Source: Cyclostephanos tholiformis
Lineage: Eukaryota; Bacillariophyta; Thalassiosirophyceae; Thalassiosirales; Thalassiosiraceae
Direction of reading: 5' to 3'
Assembly (NCBI GenBank): GCA_036939975.1
Contig: JALLPB010000422.1
Coordinates: forward strand, 1 to 23,952
Length of the DNA stretch: 23,952 nucleotides
A program made the translations under genes and the position numbers. Below are positions 8,765-17,340 of this stretch, piece after piece. Under the pieces are notes generated by a model, which made no database searches, was not told where the DNA came from, and saw nothing but the letters and a program-made list of their open reading frames with translations. Numbering within the stretch: position 1 is the first letter of the stretch; each line of letters opens with the position of its first letter.

Positions 8765-11700
8765 ATGGCATTCGAGGCCCGGCGCTTCACCGGCGAGCCG
8801 CTCAAGCAGCCGTGCTACAATTTCCGCGACGTGCCATGGTGCTCCCGTGACCTCGCCGGCTCGACTCTGTCGGTCGTTACCGAGCGGAAGCACCTGGTCG
8901 ATTCCATCGCCGAGATGACTTTGCTTTGCAACGAGGCCGCTCGACGGAGGAGGCTCGAACAGTCGTCGTCGGAATTCGCGCCGCCCCCGGCGACCGCCAA
9001 GTCGACCAAGCCATTGAGCATAGAGTACATCTTCGATCGCATCGACACCGACGATCCGATCTGGGGTCTCATGGTCCGAACGGACGTTCTGACCTCATTA
9101 CGAGGACGGACGTCGAACGCCAAGTGTTCGCCCATGTGGCGACGGGGCATGCTGCAGGGATTCATAACCATGACCACCTTCACGAATTGGCAGTCGACGT
9201 TTCGTTTCGATTCTCTAAACGTCGCGGCCTTCGGCTCGGACGACGATGCGCTCGAGGAGCAGATGAGCAAGGGATTGCGCAGGTACGATGCAGACGGATC
9301 GCTCGCAGAGGCAATGGAGGCCACGATCAAGGGGGGGAATCCCCATCTCGAGGGGATCGTTTACCCCCGCATCGCGGAGGTGTCCTTGTTCGGCGGATTG
9401 GGATGTGGCAAGGTAAGGGGGGGAGGGTTTGGGGGGTATATTTCGTCGTTGTCTTTGCTCAGTTAAGATCTGACCGGCATTTGTTAATGTTGATATGCTC
9501 CTTGTTCCATTTCTTTTACCATCCCCCGTCGTCCCCCCCACACGGCAACCAGCAACTTCTCCGTCTCCTCCTTGAGCACCTAGAATGCATGAAGGCGACC
9601 GCGAGCCAGAATTACGACTTCCTAATCCTGCAGGCCACGGAGAATTCGATCCCGTTCTATGAGAGCATGGGCTTCATCCGCGTAGGGTGCGTTCAGGGCA
9701 AGGCCGCCAGTCCGGACGCCTACGTCTCGAATCCGGTGTTCGAATATTTCACCGCGAAGAACGGCGAGACGCCGTCGTCCATCGCGAGGGAATTCGGCGT
9801 CGACGTGTTGGATGTGGTCTTCCTGAACAGGCCATTGCACGGTGGAGACCTCGTCCAGAAGAGCTGGTTGAAGTCTGGTACGAAGATGTTCGTCCCCAAG
9901 GTGGAGCAACCCCCCGGTGGCGTCGCCACCGCCGCAGCGGTGACGACCACGAAGCCGAAGTGGTACAGCGCGGAGGAAAACGAGACGCCGCGAGGCATAG
10001 CCAAGAAATTCGGGGTAGATTTTGCCGAGCTCCTTCGTGCCAATAAGAGGCGATATCCAGACCTGGTCGGCCACTCGAAGCTTCTGGGGGGCACGCGCGT
10101 TCAAATCTCTCGCTTTCACGTCGACGAGGGGTCGGACTCGATAGCCTACAGCCACTGGACTTTCCCTGACACCGAAGAGGAGGACAGCGACACGAGCTAC
10201 ATGATGGCGATGAGGCTGAATAGGAAGCGTGGTCTGTTGGCGAGGGAGAGGCCGGTGGCCGACTCCCTCGCGGTGACGATCCAGCCCTATGACCCCGACT
10301 CCTGCGGCGTCACGGACTTGCTCTTGCAACCGCAGAAGGCGCAGGTTCCTCTCGCCCCGGTTTTTACGAAGAAGCCGACGCTGAATGAGCCCCAAAAGCC
10401 AAAACGTCCCGTAACCTCGTATGCTCACTTCACCGTCGATGTCAGGGCCAAAATGGAAGGGAAACTTGAGGGCATGCCATTCGTCGAAGTGAACAAGATA
10501 CTTTCGGAAAAGTGGAGAGCCATGTCGGACGAGGATAAAGTCCCGTATCAGGAAAAGTACGAGAAGTCCAAAGCCGAGTACATGGAGGCCATGAAGAAAT
10601 ACGACGCGGAGATGGCGCGATTTCAGCGAGAGGGCCCTGGTGTCACCGCCAATTCTGAGAACGAGGAAATTAACCTGCTCGAGAAGGTGGTGAAGCTCAG
10701 GTCGAAAGACGGGATACTCGGGGCCTCGAAGTTCGAATACTACTACGTTCTTACTTTCATCAAAGATCTGCATTGGGTCCACCTGATTCCCATGAGGAAA
10801 AATGGCATTTTTGGTCCGGAATGCCCGGATGCATGCGGTCGGCCAATATGGGGCATCGTCGGCGAGGACGAGGGGAAGGAGATAGACGCCACAGCCTCGT
10901 TGTGCCTGCCTGTGACCGCCATAACGATGAGGAATTCCGCGGACGCAGATGAAGAGCAATGGGATATTTACGACAATGGTGAAGTACCCCCGCCTCCGCG
11001 TCCCGTTCCCACGAAGCCTAAAACAGTGGCAGCGGCGGCGGAGAAATTGCCTGATGGCCATCCCATCAAGCCAAAAAAGCCCGCGACGTCTTTTGCATTC
11101 TTCTGCGCTGACGCCAAGAACGTGATGAATGATCAGCTTGAGAATAAGACAATGGCAGAGCGGACAAAGGTCATCGCCGAGAGATGGAACGCCATGAACA
11201 AGGACGCAAAACAGAAATATAAGGATCAACAAGTGATGGCGCACGAAAAATACGCCCTTTTGCTGAAGCAATACAAAAAAGACTTGGAGAAATTTGAACG
11301 TCAAAACCCTGGTGTAGATATTTCATCCAAGGCTCCGAAATCGTCGAAGAAGACCAATGCAACTTCGACTTCCATGATTGAACCCTTTAAGAAAATAAAA
11401 GTCGTTTCAACACCGGCGACGGTGACAAAAAGAACAATGTCAGGGCAGTTGGGGAAATCCAACAAAAATCCAGCTCTAAAGCGTGGGAGAGGACGACCAA
11501 GAAAGAACCCTCTACCTGATGATATTAGTGCTGTTGTTTCAAAAAAGATGCCTGATTTGCAAGCTGTAAAAAAAGATCAGTCCGGGTTAGAGAAAATGTT
11601 GGATGAAATCCACGCTCGCAAATCTCTGAAATCCAAAACCAATATTTCTGAGCCTGGGGATAACGACATGGTCCTCAGCATGCTCAATGATAAATACAAA

Positions 11701-12503
11701 GTAAGTGATTTGGTGGAAGTAACAGGAGAGAGAGAAATTAATGTTTTATCTGATCTTAATGTTATTTTTCATTTCTTATCTGTTTTACCTTCTCAGGATA
11801 TTATGTGGAATCATTTTAAAGAACTTGGGAAATTTCAGAAGGGGACTGAAAATGTTGAAATGTGCGAGCAGATTTATCAAGAACTCAAGATGCTTCTTGG
11901 CGTGGGGGGGCGATTCTTCAAGAAACGGAGTTATAGCTCAGAGCTGTTCGAAGTTGACGATACCGTTGCACGACAAAGTGAGTGCCAAGATATTATATTT
12001 ATTTATGTTGATTGAATAACGTGCCTCTCATATTGTTTCAATCTTCAGAAATTTTACGCGATCTTAATCGGCGAATGGAATCAAGTGGCAAGTGGTTGGA
12101 CAAAGAGAGCCTCCACGACACCCCAACAACAGCTGAGGCAAGACCTTCACTGACCCCAACACTCCATGCAAGGCGCGAAAGCTCCGAGCGATCCAGGTTG
12201 GGTGATGCTGAGATGAAGCCGGAATTGTCGCCGTCTTGTGCAAGAAAACGTCTAGCGCCCATTTTCCTACAGAACTACGGGAAGAAGAAAAAGACAGTCC
12301 CTGCTCAATGCAGCCAAGATTCGAAGGAGGAAAACTTGCTGAGAACGTCGAGGTATCCGGGTCGGAAGCGGAAGCAGACATCCTTTCTCGCTTTGGGATC
12401 TCTTGATAGTATGGGATGCGACGACAGTTATGTTGTGTCCGACGATGCAGGATCTGTTGATGCGTTCGTACCTAAGAAAAGGAAAGTTAAGTCTAATCGC
12501 TGA
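8765..12503 (+). CDS. GNAT-LysM-HMG-box-AT-hook composite nuclear protein, 1143 aa
   Basis: Exons are 8765-9412, 9553-11700, 11797-11977 and 12049-12503. The introns (140, 96 and 71 bp) are GT-AG and keep the frame. Residues about 130-262 resemble a GNAT acetyltransferase: an acetyl-CoA loop GLGCGKQLL and the motif-B-like block ENSIPFYESMGF. Two LysM-like modules follow (about 279-332 and 352-403), then HMG box 1 (about 497-573), an unrecognised domain (586-689), HMG box 2 (about 722-797), an AT-hook KRGRGRPRK (859-867), a segment like the second half of DUF6824 (933-1000, with GGRFFKK) and a C-terminal PKKRKV. There is no signal peptide. HMG boxes and AT-hooks bind DNA, so a chromatin or transcription role is likely. 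Any acetyl-transfer activity is inferred. Retaining the 96-bp second intron would keep the frame open. Confidence 0.9.
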
Positions 12504-13104
12504 TGCACTCTAGTTAGAGAACATTATTATAATTTAAACATGAGTCCGACGCACTATCTCTACTGCTTTAAATATTGATTTGGCAGCGACGAAGCGGCAG
12601 GGAATCTCAACGTTTCCACTGGTTTCCTCTAAATAATACAAATATTCTCTTTTTCATCTGCCAGGGTGCTTCCATTTCTTTGGCCTCCTCTGATCAGAGA
12701 TGGGGGGGGACGTACTACCTAATTACATGATCAGCTTGACCTTGGAGGTAAATTAAACATACGGTATATTTAATATTACATGGAGATCAAACAACTCTAA
12801 CCATAAATTATTTAACATAAAAAAATCATTCAACGGGGAAACAACATTCGTCCATTCAACATATAACCCGAGCCTTACTTACCGTCCATGCATATTGGAC
12901 GATGCATAATCCAAAGTAGAAAAATACTCGCACACGTGAATTCTAATGGAATGTACCAGAACCAACTCCTTATCGTGAATCTTAAATGCGATTGACGGTC
13001 CACGCTCTTCCCACCCATGACAGGTCGAACATATTGAACAATATTATTTTTTTCGCCACGATCCCGAAGAAAATTCTCTATTTTTCACGATGTAGGCGTC
13101 CACT
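12504..13104. other. intergenic and 3' flanking region
   Basis: AT-rich, with several stops in all frames. It presumably contains the 3' ends of the converging HMG-box gene and the small minus-strand ORF. No repeat, RNA gene or conserved frame was recognised. Confidence 0.5.
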
Positions 13105-13425
13105 CTAATTGATATCGTGACCCCCGGTCGCCAGACGCGACAATACCCTTGGTGATATCTGCTCGTCGTCGAAGTTGTAACCGAACGAATCGTCGTCCTC
13201 GAGGCTCCGCCTATATGTCTGTCTCTTCGTGGTGCCCTTGGCGGAGCGCAATGCGGAGGGCTTCCCCACGAGGACCGAAAGGCAACAGAAGAGGGACTTC
13301 ACGGAGCACAGTCCGTTCTGCCTCCTACGTAGCCTTTCCAACTCGACGGCGTCGATGGGCATGGATGATTCCGCCAGCCTTGCCCGTTCCTGCTTTTGAA
13401 ACCGTTGCCAGTGTTCGCCGGACAT
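13105..13425 (-). CDS. hypothetical small basic protein, 106 aa
   Basis: Open from ATG 13425 to a stop at 13105, with no recognised family. The N-terminus is charged and likely helical (HWQRFQKQERARLAES). The middle has a short cysteine-containing hydrophobic run (SLFCCLSVLVG), and the C-terminus has an acidic patch (LEDDDSFGYNFDDE). Its C- and G-ending codons resemble those of the surrounding host genes, which is the main reason for listing it. It faces the HMG-box gene tail-to-tail and the cyclophilin head-to-head. It could instead be one exon of a larger gene, or chance. Confidence 0.45.
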   Translation of the reverse strand: MSGEHWQRFQKQERARLAESSMPIDAVELERLRRRQNGLCSVKSLFCCLSVLVGKPSALRSAKGTTKRQTYRRSLEDDDSFGYNFDDEQISPRVLSRLATGGHDIN

Positions 13426-13830
13426 TATCGCGCAGTGTAATATGATAAGTTATATTGGAGGGATTGTCGAACAGATCGCTCCTCTTACTTCTTCAGAGTT
13501 GTAGCGGAGAATGGACTTGGCCTTCTGACCAGGAAGGGCTCGCTCTTTTGGTGAAAGGTCGCCTTGAACAGGAGTGTTCGTCGTTCTCTATCGATGGGAT
13601 TGAGATCGTGTGTTGGGGTGTACAAGTAGATACATACGATATTACCTACTTCCTCTTTATTTTTTTTTCCTATTTTTTATCCAGACTGTGATGCTCGCGA
13701 TGCGGCACACAGTTTCTCATGTGCTGGATGGAGGTTTGTTTGACCCATGTTTTTCGTGTCTTCATATGAGATCCGACATAGCTTATTTTTGCTTTTCGTG
13801 GAGGGGTTTCTCCCTTTTTTCCTGAAGAAG

Positions 13831-14030
13831 CCCGCCACCCTGGCCTGCCCTCCCGCCCGCCTGCCGGCCCAGAACCCATCGATCGCCCCATCCCACCCGT
13901 CAACAAAAATATAATAGCCCCGCCCCGCCTCCCGCCCCGCCCGCCCCACCCTAGCTCGCATCTCTCTCTCTCTGGACCCCGCCGCGCCCTCCTAGCTACA
14001 CTCCTACTCGCCCTCACATCTCCACCAAGT
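13831..14030 (+). promoter_or_regulatory. pyrimidine-rich, GC-box-like promoter region of the cyclophilin gene
   Basis: About 200 bases in which the plus strand is dominated by C and T, with repeated CCCCGCCC/CCGCCCC blocks, a CT run at 13961-13972, and an AT island (AAAATATAATA, 13906-13915) that could act as a TATA element. It ends about 110 bp before the start codon. The promoter role is inferred from position and composition. Confidence 0.4.
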
Positions 14031-14103
14031 CGGTGAGGCTAAAGGTGGATAGCCAGAGTCAGAGCACAAAAGGAGTAAAATTTATCAGTTCGATTATTCG
14101 GGG

Positions 14104-14139
14104 GTTACTCCAGCACACAACGTTACTCCAGCACACAAC
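14104..14139 (+). repeat. two tandem 18-bp units just before the cyclophilin ATG
   Basis: GTTACTCCAGCACACAAC occurs twice in perfect tandem, ending three bases before ATG 14143, so it would lie in the 5' leader of the transcript. Confidence 0.9.
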
Positions 14140-14142
14140 AGC

Positions 14143-14846
14143 ATGTCGGTCACGCTCCACACCAATCTTGGCGACATAAAGATCGAGGTGTTCTGTGACA
14201 CCGCCCAGCGCACGGCTTTCAATTTCCTCGCCCTATGCGCGAGCGGATACTACGACGGGACGCTATTCCACAGGAACATCAAGGGATTCATGATTCAGGG
14301 CGGCGATCCCACGGGTACGGGAAAGGGGGGGGAATCGATATGGGGTGGGAAGTTCGAGGACGAATTCCATCCCGATAATACGCACGACAAGAGGGGACAG
14401 GTCAGCATGGCCAACACGGGGATGAATACGAACGGATCACAGGTGACTTATAATCGTGCCTCGCGTGATGACTAGTTCTTTTCTTAGGCGCGACTTTGCT
14501 TCTGCATTCATTAACTCGATTCGTTCCCTCGACACCATGGTTCCCTTTATTCGAAATAATCAATGTTCGCCGCTGGTATGATTTATATACTAAATTCCAG
14601 TTCTTTATCACGTACGAACGGCAGCCGCATTTGAACAACGTCTACACGGTATTCGGACGGGTCCTCGACGGATGGGACGTCCTCGATCAGATGGAAAGAT
14701 TACCGGTAGAGGGGGAGTCTGCGGCGAAGAAGAGGAATAAGCACCGTCCGATCAACCCCCCGGTGATCACGCGCGTTACAATACACGCGAATCCTCTAGC
14801 AGACGGCAATATAATTTACCCCACGAAGGATGGCCCTCCTCAATGA
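14143..14846 (+). CDS. PPIL3: cyclophilin-type peptidyl-prolyl isomerase, PPIL3-like, 181 aa
   Basis: Exons 14143-14442 and 14601-14846 flank a 158-bp intron (GTGACT to TTCCAG) that falls between NTNGSQ and FFITY, a conserved part of the fold, and keeps the frame. The protein follows PPIL3 closely: it starts MSVTLHTN, has [22 protein letters not shown] and [10 protein letters not shown], and ends TIHANP plus a short tail. Active-site residues seen are R44, F49 and Q52. The position of cyclophilin A Trp121 is His110, as in PPIL3. An insertion of about 14 residues (138-151, rich in K, R and E) precedes the last strand. PPIL3 isomerises Xaa-Pro bonds and is found in spliceosomes in animals; a nuclear role here is inferred. 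Its 3' end converges on the esterase gene 140 bp away. Confidence 0.95.
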
Positions 14847-14986
14847 TGGCGGTTCGCAGTGGAGAGACGGTGGGATGCTGTCGAAAATTGTATGATTCGT
14901 AATTATTTTTAATTGATGCATATAATCTACCTTTTTTTGGGTGCTTATGATAGTGGTAAACGTATATCCTCGACCAGGTTTTTTCA

Positions 14987-15787
14987 TCATGTCTCAAAAC
15001 CTCTGTCCGGTTTGGTGAGGTCGATCTCATCATGCCAAGGACCCATTCTCTGCATTGCCAAACACGTAGAGAACGAGTTGATGTTGCCCGTATCGGGGGC
15101 GGGTTTGACCGACAGTTGCGGAAGGCATCGATCGATGGTATCTAGCACCGCCTTTCCCACGAATTCATTCCCCAAGGCGCTAAAGTGAAGTCCGTCGGAC
15201 AAAAAATCCCTCCAATTCTCCCGTTCTTGCATCCCCGTCCATAGATCGAGGAAGGGCACTCCCATCTCATTCGCGACCCTCGCAGCGCCCCGGGCGTAGG
15301 CCCCCGACAGTTCGAGCGTCCTCTCCAATTTTCCCGTCGCTCCGTCCCCGTACGCCTCCCTCTGGAACCGTAGGCGTCCGTCGTGGCACACCGGCGGCGG
15401 TGATATCAATATTATCCCCACGTCCTCCCCGAAGTTCGAGCGAGTGAGGGCGACGATGTCCCTCATGTTGGCTTCGTACCCTCCCAACGGCACGTGCTGC
15501 CTTCCGTTCAACATCGGATCGGAGGCGTCGTTCGCACCGAAGAATAACGTCACGAGCATGACATTCTCGTGATCGAACAGGTCCGACCTACCCTCGTTCG
15601 TCGACGCGAGCCTCAGGAACCAATCGGTGTTGTACCCGGAATATCCCCGATTCAGGACATCGGCCCTGCGCTGGTACCTGTCGGCCACGCATGCTCCCCA
15701 GCCGCACGATGATGCGTCGAACGACTGCTGCGTGATCGAGTCCCCCATCAGGAGTATCTTAGCCCTCTTCAGGGCGGATGTCTTCAT
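14987..15787 (-). CDS. GDSL/SGNH-family esterase, isoamyl-acetate-hydrolysing esterase-like, 266 aa
   Basis: Single exon from ATG 15787. All SGNH blocks are visible: LLMGDSITQ with nucleophile S17, the glycine block NRGYSGYNTDW (about 47-56), GAND with N86, and DGLHFS with D198 and H201 completing the triad. Length and block spacing match the IAH1-like family, which hydrolyses short-chain esters. The residues after about 225 (PAPDTGNINSFST to the end) look like a species-specific tail. There is no clear signal peptide, so a cytosolic enzyme is likely. The natural substrate cannot be read from the sequence. It converges with the cyclophilin gene. Confidence 0.93.
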   Translation of the reverse strand: MKTSALKRAKILLMGDSITQQSFDASSCGWGACVADRYQRRADVLNRGYSGYNTDWFLRLASTNEGRSDLFDHENVMLVTLFFGANDASDPMLNGRQHVPLGGYEANMRDIVALTRSNFGEDVGIILISPPPVCHDGRLRFQREAYGDGATGKLERTLELSGAYARGAARVANEMGVPFLDLWTGMQERENWRDFLSDGLHFSALGNEFVGKAVLDTIDRCLPQLSVKPAPDTGNINSFSTCLAMQRMGPWHDEIDLTKPDRGFET

Positions 15788-16423
15788 GGCTTAATAAGAA
15801 GTGTGCGCGTTCGAACGGTGGTGTGATCTCTCGCCCTTAGGAGATACGATTGAGTCGTACATGAGCTGGTACGATCGTACTTTATCAAATAATGTCAGTC
15901 ATCTCGACGGTGCCACTTGGCAGCGGAACAAGGCACAACTCGATCCCCAGATCTTTAGCCTCGATGTCGATTGTTATGTGGCTACCCCCTATTTGTGCGA
16001 TGGAGATATTACTTGCGAACGAAGCTCGTCGGTTAGCGGGGGAGGGAGCGAGGGCTAGGGCGATAGCGCGCATGATGGGGAAGGTATGGAGGGCTAAAGA
16101 AAACGGGTCGAATGCATGGAGACTACTACAATAGTTCGAATGCACGATCAGATCAGGGTATGTCTGCATTTGCTATCGGAACGAAAAATTCAGAGAAGAT
16201 CGAGTGTTTCTAATGAGACCTGAAGCCGCTGTCGCTTCTCGCAGCCTTGACGCATCGTCTTAGTCGTCCACGCGTTCACGATAAACATGAAATGACCCCC
16301 ACGAATTTGACCGGCATGATCCGAGGGAGATTATCCGCGCGTCCGGGCCGGTGTTCATCGAGATTGCGCGCATTCATTTGGGGGGCTATCTCGCTCAACG
16401 ACTCAGTGGAAGTAATTCGATGC
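15788..16423. other. intergenic region with uncertain small frames
   Basis: Overlapping frames of 80-94 codons exist on both strands (for example 15892-16134 plus and 15885-16169 minus). Neither shows a motif, domain or clear composition that favours it, so no gene is called. The stretch contains the upstream side of the esterase gene and the 3' flank of the IFT57-like gene. Confidence 0.4.
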
Positions 16424-17102
16424 CTAATCACTTTCGAGACTGTTATCGTCGTCGCTTCCATCGTCGCCTGGACTGTGCTCCTTGGGATTCGCGTTTATCC
16501 TTGCTTGGGTCAATTCGGTATCCAACACCCCCAGGAGGACGTCCAGCTCTTTATTTTCTTTCCGCAGACATTTTATCGCCGCGCGTATTTCCACCAAGGG
16601 GGTTGTGTCGCTGACGCTGCTCGCCTCGCCGTTCATTTTTTTCTTTAAACGATCGAGTTCCTCTGAGAGGCATTGTAAATCGTCGGATAGACAGGTTGCA
16701 TTTTCGGCATGCTCTTCGTGGGCCTTCTCTAGTATTTTGAGGTTCATCCTCGCCTGTTATGGTTCATACGATACTGAGAGAGAAGTTCCAAAAAGTTGAG
16801 AGCTGAGCATGAACGAATCTGACCTTCTTATATTCGTTGATCCGTGCCCCGAAGAGCACGCGGAGATCTCCCTCCTCTATTGTCTTCAATTCACGGAGCT
16901 CCTCGCGAACCATCTCGCTTGCGCGAATCAGCTGGGGTTCCAACGTCGCAAAGGCTTGACCCAGGGGACGCATTTCGTTCGCCCAATCAACCATTGCGTT
17001 GGTGCAAGAGAAGAGAGTCCCTCTGTGGACGACACCGTTCAGCCTTGATGATACACGCTCGACCTCGGTAATCCATTCTGCTGCCACACGGTCTTCTTGC
17101 AT
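16424..17102 (-). CDS. IFT57: IFT57-like coiled-coil protein, C-terminal half only, 202 aa
   Basis: Exons 17102-16824 and 16753-16424 flank a 70-bp intron (GTCAGA to AACAG) that keeps the frame. The protein matches the C-terminal coiled-coil half of IFT57/HIPPI: an AEW..EVERV block at residues 8-17, long heptad-like helices, an EELDRLKKKMNGEASSVSD block (about 124-142) followed by TPLVEIRAAIK and a helix ending DTELTQA. The acidic tail (DDGSDDDNSLESD) is not part of the family core. IFT57 is a subunit of the IFT-B train that moves cargo in flagella. Family members are about 400-430 residues with an N-terminal calponin-homology-like domain, which has no room here, since the divergent KAP3 gene starts 238 bp upstream. 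The frame extends to a GTG at 17165, but ATG 17102 is preferred. Family recognition is from remembered motifs. Confidence 0.78.
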
Positions 17103-17340
17103 ATGACGATTTTCTCCGCGTGGTGGCGGAGGAGGACGCAATGGACAACAGATAAGTCTGGTCACAAGATGTTTGCGGTGTTAGCGGGTCTACGACGATA
17201 AAAAAAACGTGAGCATCGATTGCTTTTAGACATTCTCGAACAGATTTAAAAAATGAGTAATTTTTAAAATATGATCGATCCGTCTTTTAAGGGAATACCT
17301 TTATTATATCTTTTTCTTGCGAAGATTGTGACGAGGATAC
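17103..17340. promoter_or_regulatory. shared divergent promoter region of the IFT57-like and KAP3 genes
   Basis: 238 bp separate the two start codons. The half next to KAP3 is AT-rich (ATTTTTAAAATATGAT at about 17259-17274, TTATTATATC near 17301). No clear RFX X-box was seen. Shared control of two flagellar-transport genes is inferred from the arrangement. Confidence 0.5.

Noticed and set aside
9600..10130. LysM protein as a secreted chitin or peptidoglycan receptor
   Set aside because: No signal peptide or membrane segment is present, and the same frame carries HMG boxes, an AT-hook and a nuclear localisation signal.
9622..11304. 560-codon open frame on the minus strand
   Set aside because: It lies opposite the large HMG-box exon, whose plus-strand reading has clear domains. 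The minus reading is arginine/leucine-rich with no motif, as expected of an antisense shadow in GC-rich coding DNA.
8926..12015. Single 1029-codon plus-strand frame starting at 8926 and running through three introns
   Set aside because: Its first part is out of frame with the acetyltransferase-like exon 8765-9412. The true protein joins that exon at 9553 by splicing and leaves this frame at 11977.
13670..14017. Arginine/glycine-rich minus-strand frames
   Set aside because: They are generated by the pyrimidine-rich promoter block and have no domain content.
14496..14600. Upstream start at 14496 for the second cyclophilin exon
   Set aside because: This stretch is the intron; the protein resumes at 14601 with FFITY, matching the family exactly.
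15885..16169. Overlapping 80-94-codon frames on both strands as genes
   Set aside because: No motif, domain or splice evidence favours either one. They remain possible but unsupported.
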